The position numbers were made by a program, and so were the translations under genes. A DNA stretch of 64,000 nucleotides from Tubiluchus corallicola (taxonomy: Eukaryota > Priapulida > Priapulimorpha > Priapulimorphida > Tubiluchidae), in NCBI GenBank assembly GCA_030141605.1, contig JAQGDQ010000402.1:62001-126000 (forward strand). The letters run 5' to 3'. Positions 1 through 12,172 of the stretch are shown one piece after another (position 1 is the stretch's first letter; each line of letters opens with the position of its first letter). Under the pieces are notes generated by a model. The model saw only the letters and a list, made by a program, of their open reading frames with translations. It was not told the DNA's origin and made no database searches.

Positions 1-71
1 AGGCCTGCACCTGCAGACAACCTGAGGGCAAACGAAAATATTATCAGTCATCGCTAAAGTGTTTTACGTAC

Positions 72-858
72 CACTGCATCTTTTCTGCAATCGCCTTCTA
101 CAAATGGATGGCAAGAATTGTATGAATACAGAAAACCATCAGGTCCCTTCACATCTCTCCATCTAAGCAAAATGTAGATCACTTTACAATACTTAATTAA
201 AATTGTAGGAAAGATTCTGACAATAATCTTTTGCAAAAGTGTTCCATCATTTTTATTGCTTCTACGTCGACTTTTTCTAGATTAAAAAGTTGAGAAAAAA
301 TGGCCTACATCTCAGTTGCTCGTTGATTTTTTTAATTTTTATGATAATACCGGAGGAGAATGAAACAGCTTACAACCGATGAGCAATCAAAACTAAGAGA
401 CATATAAATTATAAAACTATTTGTAGCGTGAAGCAATAAGCAGAAAGTTACTTCAATTAAGTTTCGAACTTTACTGTTACTTTAAAGTAAAGTGATATTA
501 ATATCAAGTATCAACGCCATCAATGTCACAATAACGTGGGGAGAAAGTAATTACGTTGTAAAAAGAGAACCCATTATTCAAACTAAAATTTCTCGCTCTT
601 TCTGCAGAACTCCACAAGCTGATTCGTTCTTCTGAGTGAACCAGTCTGTTTAGTCAGTATTTAGTATAGTTGCTATATTACCTGGTATTCTTAGTACTGT
701 GTTATTAATGATATTTTGTGCTTTTATGTGTCTTTATTTTTAGTATATATATATGTATATATACATATTTAGTGTATATATGTATATCTTTATATATATT
801 TATATATATTTTATGTGTCTTTATTTTTAGTATATATATATGTATACTATATTTATAG

Positions 859-892
<34 letters not shown>

Positions 893-957
893 TATGTACT
901 AAAAATAAAAGCACAAAATATCATTAATATATATAAAGATATACATATATATACTAA

Positions 958-1000
<43 letters not shown>

Positions 1001-1629
1001 TTAAAATATTTAAAATTAGAATTAGAATATTCAATATTCAAAAATAGTTTACGTACTACGCCACCTCTTTATAGTGGCTACAATTAAAGAGTTTCTTGTT
1101 CGACGAATTGTTTTTAACTTTTAATAATTTTCAAGTTTTGAGTGAATACCACTTACCTTAATATCCGTTATTTAAGCTCTGACGACCAGAAATGAACGGG
1201 GTACGATTCATGTTGGTTTCTGAATTCGGGTGGTGTCATTACTCATTTTTTCTCCCTTCGTTAATTTGTTAATTTTAATTTCGATTTCGGACAATAATAA
1301 ATGAAAACTTTAAAAAACGCATTAAAAATGTCATATTAATTAGAATGTTAAAAAATGTTTATATCCACTTTCATGTATTTTATGTATAGCAAAACTGTCA
1401 TTTCATATTGAATTAAACTAAATTCATTAAATTAGGAATGAAAGAACAGTCAGAATTAAGCTTACCTCGGATTTTTGTCTATTTTTCCTAAAGAACTGAC
1501 ATCAATCCAACTACCATTACCGAATTCGCAAACGCACGGTTTCTTCTTTATGCAAACACTATCCAGAGATACGTTGACAATCAAAATTACTAACCATAAC
1601 ACAGTAAAATACTGTGTTTGGGTCTTCAT
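72..1629 (-). CDS. M6PR/ATG27-like membrane receptor, partial (runs off left edge)
   Basis: Two exons are visible on the minus strand. Exon 1 (1629-1466) starts at an ATG with A at -3 and encodes a signal peptide with hydrophobic core FTVLWLVILIVNV, followed by a Cys-rich lumenal start (CIKKKPCVCEF, then GNGSWIDVSSLG). Its donor is CCGAG|GTAAGC. Exon 2 (162-72) reads WRDVKGPDGFLYSYNSC, then HPFVEGDCRKDAV, and ends at a GTACGT donor. The pattern Gly-x-x-Tyr-x-Tyr-Asn-x-Cys matches exon 2 of the complete gene at 8175-16932 (GGYTYAFNPC). Both intron phases, 2 then 0, are identical in the two genes. This is therefore a paralogue in the same orientation. The rest of the lectin-like domain, the membrane segment and the tail lie outside the window, so whether it can bind mannose 6-phosphate cannot be judged. 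Family membership is likely; the function is inferred. Confidence 0.72.
705..1010. repeat. AT dinucleotide tracts inside an inverted repeat
   Basis: Long TA/TATG runs lie between two facing arms. The left arm at about 706-760 reads ATGATATTTTGTGCTTTTA followed by a TTTTTAGTA end. The right arm at about 895-932 reads the reverse complement, GTACTAAAAATAAAAGCAC and on to AAATATCATTAAT. The block can fold into a large hairpin. Short reading frames made of Tyr and Ile here are products of the repeat. Confidence 0.75.
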
Positions 1630-3025
1630 AGTTGGTCTTGTAAGAATTTTTTTACAAAGTCTTCACAACTTCACTAAAATGACATCATAAGTGGATGGAG
1701 AAAGTCACATTGTTCTGAAAAATCGCATTGTTTTCTGTCAAAGATTGTAAATTTACAGATAAACTCTCATTCTCATACCATAATGAAATTTGATGACGGC
1801 TTCCTGTCTTAAAACCGTTATTGCTTTCAGGACCAAATTTGCCTTTCTGTAAATGAAAAAAAGTTTTGATATTTCTCATCTGGTGACGCCTCACTGGCGG
1901 TTTGGTTTTGTTGAGCTGGGGCTTCTGCATTATTGTCGTTTATTCATGGTCAATTTTTTTTTCAATTTAATCTCATCTATGCGGACAACGTTTATACAGC
2001 TTTTGCTTACGTAATAAAAACAAAAACACGTAATAAACTAAAGGCTAACCTATAACTATTCTATACCATTTAGAATATTCAGAATAGTATAGACACTATA
2101 GAGTCTATACAATTTCATTCGACAGTGTCATTATAGTAATAAAATATGTGTTAGCTTTACATTTATAAATATCGTAGTCATTTGTGTGCTATTAATTATT
2201 AGAATTTTAATGTCAAGGTTATTATTAATGATAGTACAAACCCACAGTTAATTAATTTTGGTTTGATCATCATTGATGTGTCTGGTTTTATAACGATTAC
2301 ATTTGGTAGTAATTATTTGAGAATGGGTAACATCATTAGTAGGCGTAGGCCTACTCGCGGGAATGTAATTGTCAAAAGACGCATCCATGTGTCGTCGAAA
2401 TAACTGATTGAAAACACTTAAACTGTCTGCTTGTCAAAAGACATGAAAATGCAAGAAGCCATCAGTACACATCAAAATGTATTCAACGTCTTCAGAGCCG
2501 CTGAGATACACGTGAAAACGCGTTTGATACACATGCAGACTGTGCATGTGTAAGAGTATCAAAGCACATAAAAGTGCTTCAACGTGTAAGCTTTGTAATT
2601 TGACTTAACCGTCATATCACTGCAGCGTCAATAACACATGACTGTACTTCAATAACATGTAAATACCGTTCTGTTTAAAGCTACGTATGTAAAAATAATA
2701 GGAAACTAATACATAACCGGAAAAAAGAAACTGAAATTAACGGAAATGACTCATGTTCGTATTTCCACAATATTCATCATAGCATTTAATAAAAGATGTT
2801 GCGTTGAGCACTGCAGCTTGGCACAATTTGGCAACTAACCACTTATACAAAAACATTGCGTCATTATTCGCAAATTTTCACGTCCCTCGCCATCCGTCCA
2901 GATACTGGAAAGAGATCCAGATTTCAGACTGCAAGTAAAGATGAAATCGACCTAGTTACATTTCTAAAATACATCAGGAAAACATAAACTATAAACATAA
3001 ACATAAATATGAAATAAATTCAGTT

Positions 3026-3569
3026 CAGTGACCTAGCTAGGAAGGGAAGCAACTGCTCCTCCGAGCACGTTTTCAAAACTGGGGCCCTTTCAACAATTTT
3101 TTTAACTCTTTAATTTACTTGCGCGATAAAAGTTGGATCTTTTTTATTTTTTAATAGTATAGATAGCCTTGTAAGAATTTTCTGAAGTCATTATATTATT
3201 TGACCAACCTGCTTCCAGTGTTTGTGCAACTCATTTGTCAAGGTTGATTGTACCAAGGATCAAATTGCCGCAAATCTAATTTAACATATTTTTGTCATAC
3301 GATTGCCCAATGCGTTTTCACGCATGTTTTTATTACGTTTTGAGATTTATGAGCTTACTGTAAAACTTTTTGTCGTGTTTTAATTTTAAATACAAAATAA
3401 CAATTATGTACTTCGTTTAAACCTGTATATTCCCCGCGTTTTGATTTTTCGCACAAAATTATTATGTGGTATATATAATCAATGGGTTAAAAATAGTTTG
3501 GTATGTGTCACGGCGCCTTTTTTGTGTGCTTGCTGCTCTCCCTAACTTTAGAACCTGGCTACGCCCCCG
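3026..3569. mobile_element. hAT-like non-autonomous DNA transposon
   Basis: The element is flanked by a perfect 8-bp direct repeat, ATTCAGTT, at 3018-3025 and 3570-3577. Its ends are imperfect inverted repeats: CAGTGACCTAGCTAGG on the left and, reverse-complemented, CGGGGGCGTAGCCAGG on the right (11 of 16 match). An 8-bp target duplication with C-x-G-x-G termini is typical of hAT elements. No transposase frame remains inside its 544 bp. Confidence 0.8.
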
Positions 3570-3970
3570 ATTCAGTTGAAAGATTGCACCTTAAACATTG
3601 AATATTTTGTAATTAGTAACAGTGTATTAATCATATAATAGTGTCATTACTCATTTGTATCCATACAACAGTATGTAGCAAAAATGCTGTATTATGTAGT
3701 TAATGATGTAATTCATCGTGTAACAATGATAGTACAAATTCACAATTAATTTGGTTTTGATAATAAACTTGAAAGAATGTAAAAAACAAACGCAGTCTTA
3801 GTCTGTGGTTGGATCCTGTCACTTCTGGCATACGTGCTAATGTCATGTCTGACCCAAAAGAAATGAAAGAAATTATCGACTGCCACTGTCAGAATGGGTA
3901 TGCCGCTTTTCTCCTGTTCCGTTTATACTGCATCGTTAACTCGTGGACTTCAGACTGCCTTCAGATCACT

Positions 3971-4040
3971 GGGAATATGGTGGCCTAATAGTACAAAGTT
4001 TTGTAAGCAGGTTCCTGGTTCAAATCCAGGGTTGTTTTCC
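3971..4040 (+). repeat. tRNA-derived sequence (SINE head or tRNA pseudogene)
   Basis: A perfect T-arm is present: CCTGG, a seven-base loop TTCAAAT, then CCAGG. It contains a consensus B box GGTTCAAATCC. An A-box-like TGGCCTAATAGT lies upstream. The acceptor and anticodon stems do not form well, so a functional tRNA is unlikely. Confidence 0.5.
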
Positions 4041-5553
4041 AACTTCTTTTGCACATCATTCCTTGTAAGTTTGGTATTAAAATCTAATTAACTGTGAGTT
4101 TGTACCTTTAATAATTATCTTGACATTAAGATTCTAATTAAAATAAAACATTATTTAAACGAATACAAGTAATTGGTGCAGCAATACGTGAGATGAGGTC
4201 ATACGCTTCTATACGGTTTAGATGAAAAGAAAAAACCTACGAAACAGATAGGCGGTCAGATGAGACTGGCAGATATCCATGTGAATTTGTAGTCATCAAG
4301 GAAACGGCTTGAGATAGTCAAGCTATGTAAGGGATCGACAGCCTATGTTCTCTTTTTATAACTGCACATTCTGCACGATTTTTGTAATCCACATGCAATA
4401 TTATTTTAGTCTGTTCGTAGCATTGGTGGATGGTTAAATACTCGGTATAAGAAGCAGTGATACATTCTTACTGAAAATTTTATGGAATATTCATTGATTG
4501 TTTTTATACGATGAGTTTTTGTTGCAAAACATAACTTCAATTTGAAAATTTCCCAATGCTAGCTCGAATTTATACACACTTTGTACGAATAGCTTTATAT
4601 GGTACTGGAAATGCATTTTGTAAACTTGCAACATTTTTACCAATTACTTATTAGCCAATTATTTAAGTTTAAAAATCATTTGGAATGAAACGGAAATATT
4701 TGTTCTACTGTGTCAGTTTGGTGTACTTTAATTTTGACATACCCATTTCGTGTTTACTTGAAAAATGACTAATATATGGCAGGACATTTTTGTCTTTGTT
4801 AGCTAAATTAAATGCTATATGCCTTGGTGTAAACTAAGTTTACTCTGACTCAAACTAATTTAACTGGTGCTACCTGCATAAACAGTAAATTCCAGATGAC
4901 TTCAGTAGGAAATTTGAAAACATATTATAGCATCAACAGTCAATATGAAATAATCATAAAGAAATATATCACTATTAGACACTCTCTAATATCAACACAA
5001 GTAAAAAGACTCAAATTAAACGGCAGTTTAAAATGTTTTTTACAAAGTCAAAACGAATGCAGTTCTACTACATTTAGTAACAAATTATACTAACAAATGG
5101 ACCATAAAAACATCTATAACAACTGTTAAACTTGTAATAACAATAAAACACTGTAGCAACAAAATGAAGTTATATAATTTTTGGATACTGCATATCATAT
5201 AACTCTACAGCTGTTAATGAGTATTACAAGAATTGCAAATTTGCAGTAGCTACCTATGGATTCTATAGAGAAAACAAAATAAAAGCATCACTTTTGTCAC
5301 AGCAATATTAACAAAAACTAAAGTGAATAATGAAAGGTAGTCCAAAGCTAGACCACACAGTATAGTACAGATATAATGAAATACCAAAAAGTGATTAACA
5401 ACAGCAAGTGAACATTTAGACTAAATAGTGTACCAAGAAGTATATGTTTTAGTTCCTGTACAGTACAAGCTGTTTCAGAAGTCACTCACCTGTACTGTTT
5501 ACAGCCATCTAGAAGTACTATTATTGATTAAAAGAAACTAATGTACTTTTAAA

Positions 5554-5883
5554 CAGGGGTAAGCATTCTCTACCAGAAAGCGAATTCGAACTAAATCGAA
5601 TTTGCCACTTTCGAATTTGAATCAAACCGAATTTTAGTATTTCGCATCAAAATCGATTTCGAACCATTAGTAAAAAGTGGTCTTACAAGGTCATGCATGT
5701 TACGTGATTTCGTTCTGCAGTAAAGCCACTAATAGTTTTTTAAAAGCTTTACACAGAAATTGTGCTATTTGCATGCTGTTTCAAATATTTAATGACAAAG
5801 AACATATGTGGCTAAAGTGCTGAATTATTCGAATATATAATTTTAGGTTTGAATCGAATTCGAACATTCGATGCTCACCCCTA
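5554..5883. mobile_element. hAT-like MITE (CAGGGGTRAGCAT termini)
   Basis: The left end is CAGGGGTAAGCAT and the right end, reverse-complemented, is TAGGGGTGAGCAT. Both are followed by TTCGAA-rich subterminal sequence. The flanking octamers CTTTTAAA and CATTTAAG match at 6 of 8 positions, consistent with an old 8-bp target duplication. It is 330 bp long with no coding capacity. Confidence 0.7.
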
Positions 5884-6082
5884 CATTTAAGTAGTTATAC
5901 TTAAAATGCAGCACTGTTACCTTAAGCGTCGCTTATTGTTTCTTCATTATTTCTAAAAAATGATTAAAAATTAGTAGCAACTACAATGAGAACTAACTGA
6001 CAATTTGGATGCTAAGTCAATGCTTACATATCATGAGAGTTTTAATGGTGCAAAACTTGGGCCACGCAGCAATTTACATAAT

Positions 6083-6766
6083 CGGGCATCCCAGAAGTCA
6101 CTATAGACTACTTTTTCTATAGGCTGGAACCCTGCTGCCATGGTGATCACAGTATTATTAGAAATGAGCTGCAAAATCAGCCTCCTTCGGTCAGCAACTG
6201 AATTTCAACAGAAAATTAGAACACCATATATATCACACTATTCACAACGTAATTTAGCTTTCGATTTCCTTTGCAGCAAACTGGTATTACTCTTACTCAG
6301 TAGTTGAGGAATTTTTATTAAAACTTCACATTAATTTTGAAGTTTTGTAACGTTTTCTTCTCCTGCCATGCTGACTTTAGAGCATAGATGTAAAATTGAG
6401 AAGGCATGGCTATATATATATAAAGAGCTTGGTACAGATGAACGAAAACCACGGGCAATACTTTCAGTCAAATTGCACAAAAATCTGAACTACTGCACTG
6501 CACTAGAAAGCTTTGTTATTTTTGCCACCTTCTTCAGGGACATCAAGAGCTTAGACTAATTTAATGGCAAGTCCGGCAAGTATCTTGCATTGAGAAAGTC
6601 TCTCACAGCCCATGAGTGGTGAGGAAGGGATAAACTTTGTTGAAAAATTACAATGTGAATAGTGTGGTATGTATGGTGCTCGAAATAAATTCAGTTGCTG
6701 ACTGAAGTGCCGTACACCAGGCTGAGTACAAAAAATGCAAAGTCTATAGTGACTTCTGGCACATTC
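6083..6766. mobile_element. Foldback DNA element, family shared with 37267-37961
   Basis: The left end has CCCAGAAGTCACTATAGAC and the right end carries the same sequence inverted (GTCTATAGTGACTTCTGG). The match continues inward, imperfectly, for roughly 190 bp on each side (for example CACACTATTCACA against its inverse). The middle contains no intact frame. The ends resemble the terminal repeats of the copy in the SOAT intron at 37267-37961. Confidence 0.7.
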
Positions 6767-7557
6767 TGCTGGTGTAAGTTGCTGCATGAACCATAGTTTC
6801 ATACTATAAAAATTCTCACGAAACATAAGTGTATATTCAGCATTGTCATTTAATTCGTATTGTAGTTGCAACTAATTTTTAATAAACTTTTAGAAATACT
6901 GAAGAAACAACGAAGAACTTCTAAAATGCCATACGTGTAGGGTAACAACACAATATTGTAAGTATAACGATACACTAGTTTATTTTAACCAATAATAGTA
7001 CTTCTAGATGGTAAACCCAATGCTGTGAACAGTAAAGACATAATAGCCTTCGATGGATAAAGTGGTGACTATTATTAAGAAAACAGCAACATTATAAGCT
7101 AATGATCCTTAATCCCATTTTTTCTAAACTAAGACAGACTATAATAGAGCTGCTTAACTGGCTAACATGTAATTATTTACACCGGGGTATTTTTTCATTA
7201 TAACGTATAAAAATAAGCATCATTACAAAATACATTTCTATCATGTTTACATGCTAAATTTTTCAGTACACAGAAAACAGCCTGCAAATACACAACTTCC
7301 TTAAATACAAATAGCGAAAGCATTATTTTAGCATGGATTAGAGCTGCATGACTTCAGCCTTCACACTGCAGAGGTGTAAATTGTCTAGAGGGACTGGTGA
7401 TATCCAACAGTCTGACCACCACTCATCGAGTACTCAACTCCCTCCTGCAAAAAATGCATCACGCTGACTCTTTTTTTCATAAATTTTAAATTTATTAAAT
7501 TTCAGGAATTCAAAGATCACTGTGAAAATTATTAAATTAGAGATGTTAAAACACCAA

Positions 7558-7650
7558 CTCTCTCTCTCTCTTTCTCTCTCCCCCCCTCTCTCACACACGC
7601 ATGCCCACATACACACGTGTGCACGTACACATAGATGCACATACACTTTT
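7558..7650. repeat. CT then CA/GT microsatellite
   Basis: An interrupted CT run at 7558-7592 passes into CACACA and ACACGTGTGCACGTACAC sequence. Both strands give low-complexity reading frames, which are artefacts. Confidence 0.85.
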
Positions 7651-8174
7651 TGCAGCTCACACATGCAATGGAATAAGAGTAAAAGTTCTGTTACTGAGTC
7701 ATTTAAGTTTAAATCAAAATGTGACTTAATTTGTATCACAATAAATTCACGGTTATATTTTTTTTAAAATAACATTTATCATATAAACTAAACGACAATA
7801 ATAATGTAAAGCTTTTAACATCTTTTTAGCAATTCTGTCAATTGTAAAATATCTATTACATATACTCTCACACAAAATTTCATTAATAAAGTGCAAGAAT
7901 GAAAAATGAAATAAAATTAAGAAAACTCTGGCAGAAATGATTGCACAGCATTGTCAGATGGAAAAAACCATAACCAAGCATACAAATACAAAGTTCCCAA
8001 ATCCAGATTGTGCAGAGAGCTAGCAACTATGTGCGCTAAGATGTGAAAACAACAAGAAAGTGCTACTATTAATCTAAAGAACAGTGCATAAGAAGCAAAG
8101 ACAAATTAGACGATACAAAACCACAAGTATCGACATAATTATAATATCACACCCATTTTAACAATGCCCGTATC

Positions 8175-11100
8175 TTAAATTCGTTCATAGTATTCCTCTG
8201 TCTTGCACCCACGTACGCAAAACAAGGTGCCGTCCTACAGAAAATAATAAAACACTGCTAAAATTATGATTTGTGAAAGCAATGGCTAAGGACCAAGTTA
8301 GACGAATAAAACCATGTCAAAAAACTGAAATAAGGACTAAGTAGTTTATCAACGAATATGTACTATAACTTTAATATAATACATACAAAGAATATTACAA
8401 GCCATTTTATTTTTTGTCACATAAAAAGTGGGTAACAGTTAAAAATTAAGAATAGTGCCCACATTGATACAATAACACCTTGTAAATACGTTTATCTGTC
8501 ATGATTTTGTATACAATATATAAATTTTATATAAAGTACGTAATAGGTATTATAAATGGCATACAGGTTGAATTAATACTATTATGCAATTACCAAGGAA
8601 ACCCGAATAAAAATACTGGAAATATTATCCAGTAAATCCCGAAGAGTATTGACTTGAACAAAGTTGTTACGTGTGCCTAACGATTTGGGACACCTGCTAT
8701 CTGTACCACAGAGGTGCACCCACTTCTTTTGAGTGTTAAACTTGCAGTTTTACACGGTATTCATTTTGCATAGTAACTAACACTAGGTGGCAGCAGGTAA
8801 GTTCAGCCGCAGACGAAAATAGAATTCAATCAAACTGTATAATTATATATCATTATCCCAGGCATATCTTTTTGCAAATGAACAAAAATGCGTAAAGATG
8901 GATCTCTTATTTTGCTCCGGCTCAAATCGCAAATGCAAAAGGAAAAAAGTCTGCATAAAAAATTTCCTTCGAGCCGGATTTGAACCAGCGACCTAAGGAT
9001 TACTGACGATATATCCACTACAGTCCTCCGCTCTACCAACTGAGCTATCGAAGGAACACACAAAATCGATGCGCTATTTTGCTACAGAAGCTTTCGCTCC
9101 TGCATTTCAAACTGGATTATTGAACTTAACGAGGTGGACCCAAGAAAAGTTCTCAAATACGTCGACATCATTATTCAAGCAGGAAAACCTGAATTAATTC
9201 TAAAAAGCAAAAGAAATTTAATAAAACCAGCTCAATTATACAGTTACTCGAAATTTCATTAGGTAAATGCTTTCCGCTTGCCTCGTTTTTGATAATACAA
9301 AAAAATGCCGCACTTTTAAAGGTAGGAATTGCCACTTACGGTTCCATGCATTAGAACCGCCATTCGTGTTATCAAGTGTAACATTTTTGCCATCATCCAA
9401 TCTAAACTAATCCGACCTCGTCACGTGATCCTTAAAAGCCAAGTATGCGCACTGCGCACAAATTTATTTTGGACCCACAGTGATCAGCTTATAGCATTAA
9501 GTGCGCATGTGCGGGGAGCAGTGACCGACCTACATAGCAAAATACATTGATTCGATGCCAAAGAGTTAAAGCGGGCAGCCTTGACTAGCTAAGTATCTAG
9601 ACCAAGGCCGCACACTGAAAGGATAGGCTGGCATACATAGAAACTACCAAGGCTGTGTTCTCAATCAATTGTCCTTGTCACATTTCAGATATTAAGGTCG
9701 TTGCTCTTTGATGGAGAGGCTCTGAGTTTCCTCAGATTTCCTTTATGCAGGCAGCTCTGCAGCTAATGAACAGCAATGTGCTGAGAGGAGGATATAGCAG
9801 TTAAATCGGGTCAGTTATTTATATCAATAATGAAAATCAATCTACTACAAGTGAAAACGTGTTGATTACTATTACTAAGAGCAACTGGAAGGGAAAAATT
9901 TTGATGGCACAGAGTTTTAATTCCCCAAATTAATCATTATATTTCGTGAAATTAACAAAAAAGTTAGTAAAATAAATATGACATTCTTCTATAGGATGAT
10001 CAATATAACCAGATTTGAACCAAAACCAACGCCTAAGAATAACAGACGATAAACCACTACAGTCTTACACACTACCAATTAAGCTTTGTAACAATTAATT
10101 ACACAACTAGTTTAACTTGTCAAACCAAGGGCAGACAAATTCAAAAAAATTAAATGACAACTTTGTGTTTTTTACGAGTGTCTTTGTTTTAGAAGTATAA
10201 TATAACAAGAAATAAAGAAAAACAACCTAACATTATGCACTCACACCTTTACATGTTTTATTCTTCTTAACAATTTTTTTAAAAAAAATGCAATTTTCCT
10301 GACTTTTGGAATGCAAAAATGTGCTGGGTTAAATTGTTCTGATTTTAGATTGATGCAGTTATGGATTCAGAGTTCAGACACTGTTATACCACACTAAAAC
10401 TATTTTATAACATTTAGCCCGATTTTTACTGAAACATCACGAAATATCTCATATTAAATTTGTTTGGCAATTATTGTTTTGTAGAATCTATCTTGCAAGT
10501 TTTTCCTAGATTACTACAGTAATTTAAATCAGCTACTTATATACAGGCAATTGTGGCATCAGATTTATAAATTTTATAATCTTTAAGCTCACATAAAATG
10601 GTACCAGTTCTTAACTAACCTTACATCCTAATATGTTATTTATTAAAAGCACGAATTACGACCATAGACCTTACTGACTGTCAATATCAAAATATGCTGA
10701 GCCTGATACATGCAATATGTAATAAATATTTAGTAGTTAAATTACTATAGTACTATAGTACCCAAAGTAGGTTAAGTAATTTTCAAATTCAAATAATTAT
10801 TTTTAGTTCTTACAGAAGCTTTCACCCTCGCGGGCTTCATCGGGTGAAAAAACTGACAAGTGCTTGTTCCTTTCTTCCTATGCAGTCGCCGTTTCAAAGT
10901 TTCCTTGCGTTAAAGGCAAGTCTCGGGAGAACTGTTTCATATTTTAAGCCTTATTTCTTATATAAATTTGAAACTTTTTTTGGTTATAGAAATTCAACAA
11001 TTAGTTGAAGAAATATCACAATACAGTCTATAATATATATTTTTAATGAAATGAAAAAGAGTGGGGAAAAACAAAGAGCAAATAGCGAAAAGGCAACAGA

Positions 11101-11958
11101 AAAGAAGAGAGAGAGAGGGAGCGAGGGAGAGAGAGAGAGAGGAGAGAGAGAGAGAAGAAAGAAAAAGAGAAGCAGAGTGGGAACGAGAAAGACAAAGAAA
11201 GGGGAGGAGATTGGGGGAGTCAGAGATAAGAAAATGAAAAAGAAAGAAAGAGAAGTTGATTTCATGGCAAGAAATCAACAAAGCTTTTTTTAAAATACAA
11301 AAAATAAAACCAGAAAGCAAACAATATAACTCACCCGTATCAAAGCAGGCAAATCTGCCCAGAACTCATAATGCGGTATCATCTCTTTACCTTTTGCTCC
11401 TCGAATAACTCCGAGATAAAGGGCACCACCAACGAAATAAACAACAAGCAATACAAAAAATCTGCAAAAAGACAAACATTAACTACAAAATTTATATTGT
11501 GCATGAAATTTACAGTGAATTAAAAGTGAATGATTAGTTACGCAAAGATATTCGCCTCTCATTTTTTAAAAAGTTATTAGCTATTCCACTATCTGTTGCA
11601 ATAATGTTGCAACTTGCAATAAGTCATATTAACATCATAATAAGTAACACTCAAATATATACAGTATTATACAATAATACGAATTAGACAAGAGCCTTAA
11701 AATACAGTGCATCCATTGCTACCCGATATTAAGTACACTTAAAACGTTGTTCATGTCAGGTGCAAAATTTTTGTGTAAACATTGACAACCATTTGGAAAA
11801 TAAAGAATTACCAGGAAAACTATTAAATGCATTATTAGGTTCCTAAAAACAACCCTTTCTGACAGACAATACAAACAAAAATATTTTTAAACTAGTCTGA
11901 AATACAAAGCACTGGGTTACTCGCTTAATTGTTCTTTCTGCCCAACCATTGTCATTCA

Positions 11959-12043
<85 letters not shown>

Positions 12044-12079
12044 CTCCCCTCGCCTCTCTCTTTCGCTCTCTCTTTCGTC

Positions 12080-12172
<93 letters not shown>

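Larger units (their letters stand above)
1630..8174. other. Intergenic region between the two M6PR-like genes
   Basis: No coding exon is recognised. The identifiable content is transposon remnants (3026-3569, 5554-5883, 6083-6766), a tRNA-derived fragment near 3971-4040 and a CT/CA microsatellite near 7558-7650. The part next to 8175 is probably the 3' untranslated region of the complete M6PR-like gene. A minus-strand AATAAA occurs at 7496-7491. Confidence 0.5.
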
